DNA from: Gemmatimonadota bacterium
GTDB taxonomy: Bacteria > Gemmatimonadota > Gemmatimonadetes > JACCXV01 > JAHWKZ01
Direction of reading: 5' to 3'
Assembly (NCBI GenBank): GCA_030641505.1
Contig: DAOWHI010000233.1
Coordinates: 1 to 10,784, forward strand
DNA length: 10,784 nucleotides
In this document: positions 1 to 5,809 of the stretch, piece by piece
Layout of the letters: the number at the start of each line of letters is the position of its first letter
Position numbering within the stretch: position 1 is the stretch's first letter
Notes under the pieces: model-generated
Database searches by the model: none
What the model was told of the DNA's origin: nothing
What the model saw: only the letters and a program-made list of their open reading frames with translations
Program-made: the position numbers and the translations under genes

Positions 1-41
1 CCGAACCCCCAAAGTTCACCCGATAGCGGATCGTCACCGTC

Positions 42-47
42 TATATT
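42..47 (+). promoter_or_regulatory. Possible -10 box of waaA
   Basis: TATATT matches the sigma-70 -10 consensus at 5 of 6 positions and ends 13 bases before the GTG start of waaA. No convincing -35 element lies at the right distance, and the leader lacks a Shine-Dalgarno sequence. If real, the transcript would start about 5-8 bases before the GTG, giving a nearly leaderless mRNA. Confidence 0.35.
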
Positions 48-60
48 CTCCCAATCTCCC

Positions 61-1341
61 GTGAAACCATTGTGGCAGCGACAGATCTACAACCGGCTCA
101 TCGTTCCGGTGACCCGCGTAGCAACGCCGCTTGTGACGCGAGCCGTCCCCAAGGTCGACCGCGGGATCGCCGCGCGCCAGGGCGTGCTGGCGCGTTGGCA
201 GCGGGCCGCTGAGGCGACCGCCGGGCGGTCCCCGGTCATCTGGCTGCACGCAGCCAGCGCCGGAGAGACGCTCCAAGCGCGACCGCTAGCAACCGCCATC
301 CGCCGCGCCCAGCCGGACGCGGTGATCTTTTTTACCCACTTCTCACCCTCTGCTGAGCGGCTCGTCCACTCCTGGGACGTGCCCGACGCCGTCGACTATC
401 TGCCGCTCGACTACCCGGCGCAGACACGTCAGCTAGTTGAGCTCCTGGCGCCGGACGCACTCGTGCTGGTAGGTGGAGAGACGTGGCCGAACCTGGTTTG
501 GGCGGCGTCGGATGCGGGTGTCATGTTGGGACAAGCGTGTTGTCGTCTGGTGGGTTCAGCGCGAGTCAAATGGCCGGTGCGGGGATTGACCCGGGATCTG
601 TATCACCGTTTTGACGCGGTTGCGACGATTGCGACTGCCGACGCTGAACGATTGGCGGACCTCGGCGTCGACGCGAGCAGAGTGCGTGTCGCCGGGGACA
701 CTCGCGCCGACGTGACGCTGGAGAGAGCGCGCGAGGCGGGGCCTGACGAACCGGAGTGGCAGCCGCCGGAGGGCGCCGGCCCAGTCATCGTGGGTGGTAG
801 TACGTGGCCGGCCGACGAGCGGGTATTGTTGGCGGCGCTTGCTCGGCTCAGAACGACGCATCCCAGCGCGATCGCGATCGTCGCGCCGCACGAGCCGACC
901 GATAAGGCGATTGCGCGGCTCGAGTCTCGGGCCCGGGGGTTCGGACTCGAGACCTGCCGGTTCGGTACCGGGGAGGGGCTCGCAGAGTGCGCGGTGGTGA
1001 TCGTCGATCGGCTAGGGGTGCTGTACCGCTTGTATGCGATTGCCGATTTGGCCTACGTCGGCGGGGGCTTTGGAGGCGCAGTCCACAATGTGATGGAGCC
1101 CGCGGCGCACGGGGTCCCAGTTGCGATCGGGGCCAACCACGGCCAGCCCTATGAGGTCGATGTTCTGGAGCGGTCGGGGGGATTGGCAGTCGTCGATTCA
1201 CCGGCCGAGCTAGCCGCCCGTTGGCGGGCGTGGCTGCCAGACGATGCCGCTGGCAAAGCGGCCAAGGCTGCACTGGAGCAAATGGCGGGTGCCACCGAAC
1301 GCACGTTGGCGTTCCTGCGCGAGGGTGGGTTCCCGATCTAG
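61..1341 (+). CDS. waaA: 3-deoxy-D-manno-octulosonic acid (Kdo) transferase, WaaA/KdtA family
   Basis: This inner-membrane-associated GT-B glycosyltransferase transfers Kdo from CMP-Kdo to the lipid A precursor, the first step of LPS core assembly. The 426-aa length is normal for the family. Visible motifs are the N-terminal HAASAGE (residues 63-69), whose Glu69 aligns with the proposed catalytic base, then GGETWPN (138-144), GGSTWP near residue 245, and the C-terminal donor-site block GGGFGG...HNVMEPAAHGVPVAIG around residues 337-360. The N-terminus has a short hydrophobic, basic stretch (about 10-30) that suits membrane contact. The second motif usually reads ETELWPN in relatives I recall; here the first Glu is replaced by Gly, while the Glu two residues before Trp is kept. 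The start is GTG; no Shine-Dalgarno is visible because the preceding 13 bases are pyrimidine-rich. The gene converges on the glycine-zipper lipoprotein gene 33 bases away. Mono- or bifunctionality cannot be told from the sequence. Confidence 0.93.
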   Translation: MKPLWQRQIYNRLIVPVTRVATPLVTRAVPKVDRGIAARQGVLARWQRAAEATAGRSPVIWLHAASAGETLQARPLATAIRRAQPDAVIFFTHFSPSAERLVHSWDVPDAVDYLPLDYPAQTRQLVELLAPDALVLVGGETWPNLVWAASDAGVMLGQACCRLVGSARVKWPVRGLTRDLYHRFDAVATIATADAERLADLGVDASRVRVAGDTRADVTLERAREAGPDEPEWQPPEGAGPVIVGGSTWPADERVLLAALARLRTTHPSAIAIVAPHEPTDKAIARLESRARGFGLETCRFGTGEGLAECAVVIVDRLGVLYRLYAIADLAYVGGGFGGAVHNVMEPAAHGVPVAIGANHGQPYEVDVLERSGGLAVVDSPAELAARWRAWLPDDAAGKAAKAALEQMAGATERTLAFLREGGFPI

Positions 1342-1374
1342 CCTGCTAACGGAAAAGCGATTCGGATCGGTTGA

Positions 1375-2073
1375 TCAGCAGCCGCCGCCGCGACGGGGCA
1401 ACCGCCCGCGGGAGCTGGCACCGAGAATGCCGCCCAGGATCCCGCCGCCACGTCCGCTGGTGGCTCCACCGATCGCGCCACCGATACCACCCGCCACGGC
1501 GCCACCCCGTCCACCGAGAATCGCACCGATCGAAGCGCCAACAGCGGCGCCTAGGATGGCGTCCTCGGCGCGGTTCGAGCCGCCGCTCGGGAACGTGGTC
1601 GGGGTCACCGTCGGAGGTGCAGTCGCGACCGGATCCGGTGTATTCGGCGTGTCGGCGACGTCAGGCGAGTCGGCTGGTTCCGGATCGGGGACGACCGGCG
1701 TGGTTGCCGGCTCCACGATCGGCTCGTCGACGATCTCGGGGATCGGCTGGCCCGATTCCTCGGGCTCGGTCGTAGCCTCAGCTGGTGCTTCGATGTACAC
1801 CGTGCGGTAGATCACCGTCGGACCCGGCTCGGGCCGCTTGACGGTGCGCTTCTCGGCGCGCGTTTCCGGCGCTGGGTCACCGAGCAGAACGACTTCGGGC
1901 GCCGTACCGTTGGGACCCATCGGCATGCCCTGATCCGTGCTCGCCAGGGCGGTAGACTGCGAGGACTTGAACACCACGCGCGGGGTGGTGTCGCGTGACG
2001 CGGGCTCGCCTTGACAGGCGAGGACGCCGGCGATCAACACCGCGGCCGGAATCAGCGTACGCGGACGGGTCAT
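1375..2073 (-). CDS. Glycine-zipper lipoprotein with Pro/Thr/Glu-rich linker
   Basis: This is a predicted envelope lipoprotein of 232 aa with unknown function. The ATG at 2073 is chosen over upstream in-frame starts because GGAGG lies 8 bases before it and it gives a proper signal peptide. A basic start and hydrophobic core lead to a lipobox-like VLAC with Cys20 as the lipidation site. Residues 58-92 form a block shared with the upstream neighbour. Residues about 95-168 are a Pro/Glu/Thr/Val-rich, probably disordered spacer. Residues 175-220 are a glycine zipper (GAAVGASIGAILGG, then GGAVAGGIGGAIGG), as in the YMGG/Rick_17kDa-type domains thought to pack in membranes. The protein ends in an Arg/Gly tail with a terminal Cys232. 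The gene lies 115 bases downstream of its paralogue on the same strand. Assignment to a glycine-zipper family is firm by composition; the function is not known. Confidence 0.82.
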   Translation of the reverse strand: MTRPRTLIPAAVLIAGVLACQGEPASRDTTPRVVFKSSQSTALASTDQGMPMGPNGTAPEVVLLGDPAPETRAEKRTVKRPEPGPTVIYRTVYIEAPAEATTEPEESGQPIPEIVDEPIVEPATTPVVPDPEPADSPDVADTPNTPDPVATAPPTVTPTTFPSGGSNRAEDAILGAAVGASIGAILGGRGGAVAGGIGGAIGGATSGRGGGILGGILGASSRGRLPRRGGGC

Positions 2074-2081
2074 CTGTACAA

Positions 2082-2086
2082 CCTCC
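2082..2086 (-). promoter_or_regulatory. Ribosome binding site deciding the lipoprotein start
   Basis: GGAGG on the minus strand sits 8 bases before the ATG at 2073. It selects this start over the 51-codon longer reading frame, and the chosen start places the lipoprotein signal peptide at the N-terminus. The paralogous gene has a matching GGAGGTTG sequence before its own start. Confidence 0.75.
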
Positions 2087-2111
2087 GATGGGGACTTCGG
2101 CCAGCTACGGA

Positions 2112-2134
2112 CATCAGGTCTTGTACGCCTGATG
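2112..2134. repeat. 7-bp inverted repeat between the two paralogous genes
   Basis: CATCAGG (2112-2118) and CCTGATG (2128-2134) are perfect inverted arms with a 9-base loop, in the 115-base gap between the two minus-strand paralogues. No T-tract follows on either strand, so this is not a standard intrinsic terminator. It may be a weak hairpin in a read-through transcript or an operator. A repeat this short can easily arise by chance. Confidence 0.3.
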
Positions 2135-2188
2135 CCGTGTGGGGTTCCCGACTGTAAAACGAGTCGGGTCTGGCGGCGACGGGTCTGG

Positions 2189-2770
2189 CTAGAACCGAAC
2201 TCCGCGCCGCCCACCGAGGCCGACACCGCTCAGTCCGGCGCCGCGATCGAAGACGAGCGTCGTCCCGGCTACGCCGCTGGGGCGACAGTCCCCGCCAACG
2301 GAGGTGCCGACGCGAAAACCGCCTCGCCGTCCACCGGTGTCGGCGACGGTCGAGATGCCACCACGCGCAGTATCGCGCCGCGGATCGACACGAATGGAGC
2401 GCCGCGGGTTGGGCTGTTCCAAAGCCAGCGAGGGGGCATCGATCGACAAGGCCTCGCTGGTGACCACCGTTGCGGTCGGGGCCGCGACGGTTTCGACCGG
2501 GACCGTCGGACCTTGCGGCGCCGCGACTCGGCGGGGGGTTGTTTTCGCCTCCTCGGCTGCTAGGTCATCGAGGACGACTAGCTCGGGTGCCGCGTCAGTT
2601 GGACCGAGGGCAAAACCATCGACCGGCTCGTCGTTGACAGCGGTTGGTGCAGTCATCGGCGCCACTGTGGCTTCATGCACGGGCTCGTCGGGATCGCCGA
2701 CAAACGCCGCGACCGTCCCAACGGCAATGACCAAGGGTGGGACTCCAAACCGAGCGAGCTTCAACGACAT
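2189..2770 (-). CDS. Exported hypothetical protein, paralogue of the glycine-zipper lipoprotein
   Basis: This 193-aa protein has no function I recognise. The N-terminus (residues 1-24: MSLKLARF, then a hydrophobic run) looks like a signal peptide or a membrane anchor; there is no lipobox Cys. Residues about 52-94 (GFALGPTDAAPELVVLDD, later GPTV and ETV) align with residues 50-92 of the lipoprotein encoded just downstream (GMPMGPNGTAPEVVLLGD, GPTV, RTV). A low-complexity linker follows. The C-terminus (about 134-193) is Gly/Arg-rich (GGRRGGFRVG, GLSGVGLGGRRG) but does not form the regular glycine zipper of its paralogue, and it contains Cys162. The ATG at 2770 is preceded by GGAGG at a 5-base spacing. 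The gene pair probably arose by tandem duplication and has diverged strongly at both ends. Confidence 0.72.
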   Translation of the reverse strand: MSLKLARFGVPPLVIAVGTVAAFVGDPDEPVHEATVAPMTAPTAVNDEPVDGFALGPTDAAPELVVLDDLAAEEAKTTPRRVAAPQGPTVPVETVAAPTATVVTSEALSIDAPSLALEQPNPRRSIRVDPRRDTARGGISTVADTGGRRGGFRVGTSVGGDCRPSGVAGTTLVFDRGAGLSGVGLGGRRGVRF

Positions 2771-2775
2771 CTCAA

Positions 2776-2780
2776 CCTCC
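2776..2780 (-). promoter_or_regulatory. Ribosome binding site of the non-lipidated paralogue
   Basis: GGAGG on the minus strand lies 5 bases before the ATG at 2770 and supports this reading frame over the long opposite-strand frames in the same stretch. Confidence 0.7.
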
Positions 2781-2848
2781 AGGCGGTATGGTCGAGGCTG
2801 GCGAACACGATCCTACCCCGATTAGACGGGGCGCGGCCGGGTTTTGTT

Positions 2849-2881
2849 CCAACGTGGTTTCTTAGCGAGCAACCACGTTGG
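2849..2881. repeat. 11-bp perfect inverted repeat downstream of the Fur-family gene
   Basis: CCAACGTGGTT (2849-2859) and AACCACGTTGG (2871-2881) are perfect inverted arms around an 11-base loop. The element starts 14 bases beyond the Fur-family stop codon and lies in the 125-base gap before the next minus-strand gene. Position suggests a transcription terminator for the regulator. On the minus strand, however, the stem is followed by AACAAAAC rather than a T-run, and the T-rich side is on the opposite flank. It is therefore either a stem without a U-tract or a protein-binding palindrome. Confidence 0.5.
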
Positions 2882-2895
2882 TTGTCAGCATCCGA

Positions 2896-3345
2896 TCAAA
2901 CGACCGCTGACGCTGGCTGGCAGTCGGCGCACAGGCCGGTGAACTGGACCGTCCAATTCTCCACCCTGAAGCCGTTCTCGGCGTCCACCGGCGGTGGAAC
3001 GCGGCGCAGCTTCTCATCGTGCACGTCGACGATCTTCTTGCACTGACGGCAGATCAAATGATGGTGGGGTCGGACGTCGACATCGTAACGCGCTTCGTTG
3101 TAAAGCGGGTTGACCTTTACCACGATTCCCAGCTCTTCGAAAATCTCGAGGTTCTTGTAGATCGTATTGAACGAGATCGTGGGGTATCGCTCACGGACGG
3201 TCTGGTAGATGATCTCGGCCGAAGGGTGGCGATTGCAGTTCGCCAATACCGCCTCAAAGATCGCCAGCCGCTGGTGGGTTACCGATAGCCCAGCCGCCCG
3301 GCATTGGGTGATGAAGCTTTCGCGCTGTTCGTTGGACAGTCTCAT
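2896..3345 (-). CDS. Fur-family metalloregulator, PerR-like
   Basis: This is a 149-aa cytoplasmic DNA-binding repressor of the Fur/PerR/Zur family. The N-terminal winged helix (about 1-85) has VTHQRLAIFEAV and the recognition helix ISFNTIYKNLEIFEELGIV. Two CxxC pairs (Cys99/Cys102 and Cys139/Cys142) form the structural zinc site. The second, regulatory metal site matches the five ligands known in Bacillus PerR: His40, Asp88, His94, His96 and Asp107. Asp at position 88 is typical of PerR, where Fur proteins usually carry Glu, so peroxide sensing through Fe or Mn is the best guess. Target genes cannot be read from the window. The ATG at 3345 is chosen because it gives normal family length and lies just behind a strong promoter. 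A longer in-frame extension upstream would run into the neighbouring porin gene and has no homologous sequence. Fur proper or another subfamily remains possible. Confidence 0.9.
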   Translation of the reverse strand: MRLSNEQRESFITQCRAAGLSVTHQRLAIFEAVLANCNRHPSAEIIYQTVRERYPTISFNTIYKNLEIFEELGIVVKVNPLYNEARYDVDVRPHHHLICRQCKKIVDVHDEKLRRVPPPVDAENGFRVENWTVQFTGLCADCQPASAVV

Positions 3346-3347
3346 TG

Positions 3348-3402
3348 GTAACGCCCGATTATAGCCCGGTGGGATGTCTGCAGCAACCAGCGTGGGCGTT
3401 AC
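3348..3402. repeat. 9-bp inverted repeat bracketing the PerR-like promoter
   Basis: GTAACGCCC (3348-3356) and GGGCGTTAC (3394-3402) are perfect inverted arms 37 bases apart. One arm covers the expected transcription start just before the ATG; the other sits 7 bases upstream of the -35 box and overlaps the porin stop codon. The arms flank the promoter on both sides, as an operator pair could. The sequence does not resemble the Fur box or the Bacillus PerR box. Confidence 0.45.
3358..3386 (-). promoter_or_regulatory. Sigma-70-type promoter of the PerR-like gene
   Basis: On the minus strand, TTGCTG (3386-3381) is followed after exactly 17 bases by a perfect TATAAT (3363-3358). The -10 box ends 12 bases before the ATG, so the expected transcript leader is only about 5-7 bases, and no Shine-Dalgarno is visible. 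The promoter lies entirely in the 53-base gap after the porin gene, so the regulator can be transcribed on its own. Confidence 0.6.
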
Positions 3403-4703
3403 AAGCGACGTGTAATCGAGACTCCAAACCAGTGCTCTACCGATTCGTAAACACCATCGATCGTGGCGTCGTTTTCGGGGAAGGCGACCCCTTCGCGATC
3501 CTCGAGCAGCGAGAACCGATAGGCAAAATCGAGGTCGAATACGGACCGACGCAAGCCGAGTCCGATTGAATAACTGTTGCGCGTCGCATCCGGGATGATG
3601 GGATTCACGGAGACAACGTTCGCTGGTGTTTCCTCCCACGCATAGCCGAGACGTAGGATAGCCTCAGGTAGGTACTCGACTTCGGCGCCGACGCGCACCG
3701 ACCATGCGTCGTCGTAGTCCAATCCGATCGGGCCATCGAGAGTCGGAACTTCGAACTCGAGCTGGATCGCATCGACAGCGCTCCAGTTAACCCATTGCAA
3801 GTCAGCCCGGAGCCACAGCTCGGGGATCGGTTGAAGGGCGACCCCGCCGACCGCCATGGACGGGAACGTGAGCGGGATGCGCGTGTTCTGGGAGACGAAC
3901 CGCTCATTGAGCAAGTCGCCGACGGTGCCTTCTCCGAATGGCACAGCCCGCAGTTCGGCGGGCGCAATGCCAACAAAGTCTGCGATGCCGTTGAGATCGA
4001 CCTCGATCTCACTGCGCACTTGGGCACCGAAAACTATCTGCTCCGACGGCACGAACATGGCTGCGCCATTCCAACCGATGCCGGTCCCATCGGTGTCGAT
4101 TCGGGAGCGTGCCAAGTCCACCGGGCCCAGCCCAGCCAAGGCACTGAGCTCAGGGTCTTGCTCGAAGCGACGGATGTCAAACCTCACGTTTAACACATCG
4201 ACTCCGACCGCGAAACTCCAGCCGTTGTACGGGCCGGCAGCGACCACCGGATTGAAGTTGATCGAGCGCAGGTCGGCGTCGAAGGATCGGAACCGCCCGA
4301 CGAAATCGCTCGGGTCCTCCCACTCGACCGCCAACGTCCACGGCGTGTTGATCGCGATCCCACCGGTCAACTTTTCGGCGACGGTGTGAGAGATGTAAAG
4401 CGAGCCGCCAATGGTGGGGCTCGACTCGCGATCGAACTCCTTGGTACCAAATCCTCGAAACCGGCTGGCGTTAGCCCCGAGCGTCGCGCCGGCCTGGACG
4501 AACGTGCCGCTCAGATGGGCCATGCCAGCTGGGTTGTAGAAGACGGTGCTTGGATCGTCGGGCATGGCGGTAGCGGCTCCGCCTAGCGCGGCCGGCCGAG
4601 CGGCGAGATCCCATTGAAGAAAGGCCTGTGCGCGGACCATCCCCGGTGTGACGATGAGGACAATTCCGAGCAGAGTTCCGGCGACGGTTTTTGAGGTAAG
4701 CAC
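3399..4703 (-). CDS. Outer-membrane transport protein, OmpP1/FadL/TodX family
   Basis: This is a 14-stranded-barrel-type protein for diffusion of hydrophobic compounds such as long-chain fatty acids across the outer membrane. From the GTG at 4703 it has 434 aa, normal for the family. Residues 1-27 form a signal peptide with a hydrophobic core (VAGTLLGIVLIV) and an AQA cleavage site. The mature N-terminus shows the family pattern ARPAALGGAATA ... DDPSTVFYNPAGMA (NPAG at 57-60). The rest alternates amphipathic strands such as LWLRADLQWVNW and AILRLGYAWEETP, with barrel-like ending strands (FDLDFAYRFSLL, HWFGVSITRRL). The C-terminus ends in Leu rather than the common aromatic residue. The frame stays open to 4937 but would then overlap the divergent thioesterase gene. 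A second GTG at 4730 is a possible but less likely start. It lies head to head with the thioesterase gene. The substrate cannot be deduced. Confidence 0.88.
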   Translation of the reverse strand: MLTSKTVAGTLLGIVLIVTPGMVRAQAFLQWDLAARPAALGGAATAMPDDPSTVFYNPAGMAHLSGTFVQAGATLGANASRFRGFGTKEFDRESSPTIGGSLYISHTVAEKLTGGIAINTPWTLAVEWEDPSDFVGRFRSFDADLRSINFNPVVAAGPYNGWSFAVGVDVLNVRFDIRRFEQDPELSALAGLGPVDLARSRIDTDGTGIGWNGAAMFVPSEQIVFGAQVRSEIEVDLNGIADFVGIAPAELRAVPFGEGTVGDLLNERFVSQNTRIPLTFPSMAVGGVALQPIPELWLRADLQWVNWSAVDAIQLEFEVPTLDGPIGLDYDDAWSVRVGAEVEYLPEAILRLGYAWEETPANVVSVNPIIPDATRNSYSIGLGLRRSVFDLDFAYRFSLLEDREGVAFPENDATIDGVYESVEHWFGVSITRRL

Positions 4704-4713
4704 GTCTGTGCGA

Positions 4714-4742
4714 ACAGTAGCCAGCGGCACGGATCGTTGCAA
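4714..4742 (-). promoter_or_regulatory. Possible promoter of the FadL-type gene
   Basis: On the minus strand, TTGCAA (4742-4737) is followed after 17 bases by TACTGT (4719-4714), which keeps the three most conserved -10 positions (T1, A2, T6). The box ends 10 bases before the GTG at 4703, again implying an almost leaderless transcript without a Shine-Dalgarno. It favours the 4703 start over the GTG at 4730, which lies upstream of the -10 box inside the spacer. Confidence 0.4.
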
Positions 4743-4790
4743 CCAAATCGGTCGGCGTCGTTTCGAACGAAGGATTAGCTTGCCGCTCCC

Positions 4791-5234
4791 ATGAGCCGCC
4801 ACTCCTCCACGCGCCACTTCAATGTCAAGATCCCGGTACGCTTCCGCGATCTCGACCCGATGGGTCACGTCAACAACTCGGTTTACTTCACCTATCTCGA
4901 AGTAGCCAGAACCGCATACTGGCAAGAGCTGCATCACGATTACTCGTACGACGTGCTCGACTTTGTGGTGGCGCGGGCGGAGTGCGACTTCGTGTCGGCG
5001 GCGATGCTTCGTGAAACCGTGCGCGTCGAAGTGCGGCTATCGAGAATCGGCACCAGTTCGTTTGTGCTTGACTATGAGCTGTTCGACGAACAGAGCGAAC
5101 GGCTCGTCGCACGTGGTACGACGGTGCAAGTGATGATCGATCGCAAAACCGGCAGGCCACGCCAGATCGAGCCCGAGCTACGGGCGAGGATGCGGTCGTT
5201 TTCTGAGCACTGGGGAACGACTCCGGAGCAGTAA
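4791..5234 (+). CDS. Acyl-CoA thioesterase, 4HBT/YbgC hotdog family
   Basis: This 147-aa cytoplasmic hotdog-fold enzyme is expected to hydrolyse acyl-CoA or a related thioester. The signature block FRDLDPMGHVNNSVYFTYLE is at residues 18-37. Asp22, just before ProMetGlyHis, aligns with the catalytic Asp of Pseudomonas 4-hydroxybenzoyl-CoA thioesterase. A later FVVARAECDFVSAA segment (58-71) and the strand-rich SFVLDYELFDE region (90-100) fit the fold. Length is normal. The ATG gives the standard N-terminus; AAGGA lies 16 bases upstream, too far for a usual Shine-Dalgarno. It is divergent from the FadL-type gene, which hints at a shared role in fatty-acid handling. Its stop codon is only 2 bases from the stop codon of the convergent Spy-like gene. 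Substrate chain length is not visible. Confidence 0.9.
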   Translation: MSRHSSTRHFNVKIPVRFRDLDPMGHVNNSVYFTYLEVARTAYWQELHHDYSYDVLDFVVARAECDFVSAAMLRETVRVEVRLSRIGTSSFVLDYELFDEQSERLVARGTTVQVMIDRKTGRPRQIEPELRARMRSFSEHWGTTPEQ

Positions 5235-5236
5235 GA

Positions 5237-5809
5237 CTAGTCCCTGGGGCGCTGCTGATCGGGTCGTCGGTCGGGCTGGTTTTGTAGCGCATTCGAGCCG
5301 CGTGGCTGACGCACGCCGCGCTGGTCTCCACGTTGTTCCTGCCGGCGATCACTTCGTCGCTGGGCCATTAGTTGTCGCAACCGGGCGTCGAACTGTCGGT
5401 TGAAGAGCATGAACTTGGCACGCTGCTGAGGTGTCAGCAGCTGTCCCAGCCGCTGTCGCTGTTGCTCTCGTAACCGTTCCGTCGTGTGTCGTTGAGCCTC
5501 GACTTGGTCGAGTGCTCGGCGCACCTCGTCGTCGTTGACGGGCTCCTCCTGAAGCGCTTGTTGTAGCCGCTGCGTGGCGCGCCTCCGTTCGGCGGCGGCC
5601 TGCCGATTTTGACGCCGGAACTCGAGCATCACCGTTTCCAGTTCGCGAGCTTCACGGTCGTTTAGCTCGAGCGCTTTCTGCAGTCGCTCGAGACGAACCC
5701 GCTCGAGTTGCTCGACACCGGCCGGCGTGTCGACCTCTTGACCGATCAACGGGCTTCCCGATAACCCGAGCGCGATGACAATCAACAGTGCGTAAGACGT
5801 TCGGTTCAT
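5237..5809 (-). CDS. Spy/CpxP-like periplasmic LTxxQ protein
   Basis: This 190-aa exported helical protein is probably periplasmic. Residues 1-24 form a signal peptide (ALLIVIALGLSG core, cleavage near IGQ). The mature part is almost entirely helical, with long Arg/Gln/Glu-rich helices (about 32-120). It carries the family's LTPQQRAKF motif at 125-133, and LELNDREARELE (47-58) looks like the matching first half. Spy and CpxP are envelope-stress chaperone or sensor proteins; CnrX, a metal sensor paired with an anti-sigma factor, belongs to the same superfamily. Here only one His and few Met occur in the mature chain, so metal sensing of the CnrX kind is unlikely. Residues 150-190 are a disordered-looking Arg/Gln/Pro tail. 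The ATG overlaps the anti-sigma stop as ATGA, so it is the third gene of the sigma operon and may feed envelope status to the anti-sigma factor. Confidence 0.78.
   Translation of the reverse strand: MNRTSYALLIVIALGLSGSPLIGQEVDTPAGVEQLERVRLERLQKALELNDREARELETVMLEFRRQNRQAAAERRRATQRLQQALQEEPVNDDEVRRALDQVEAQRHTTERLREQQRQRLGQLLTPQQRAKFMLFNRQFDARLRQLMAQRRSDRRQEQRGDQRGVRQPRGSNALQNQPDRRPDQQRPRD

Noticed and set aside
1435..1545. Repetitive CCACCG/CGCCAC-rich stretch as a possible DNA repeat array
   Set aside because: It is the coding sequence of the glycine zipper (Gly and Ala codons on the minus strand), without a regular DNA unit.
2304..2825. Plus-strand 173-aa open frame opposite the non-lipidated paralogue
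   Set aside because: Its Thr/Ser/Arg-rich composition is typical of a high-GC shadow frame; the minus-strand frame has a ribosome site, a signal-like N-terminus and similarity to its neighbour.
3346..3639. 98-residue N-terminal extension of the Fur-family protein
   Set aside because: It runs through the FadL-type gene on the same strand in another frame, has no Fur-like sequence, and the promoter lies inside it.
4704..4937. Longer 512-aa version of the FadL-type protein starting at 4937
   Set aside because: It overlaps the divergent thioesterase gene on the opposite strand and would bury the signal peptide 78 residues inside the protein.
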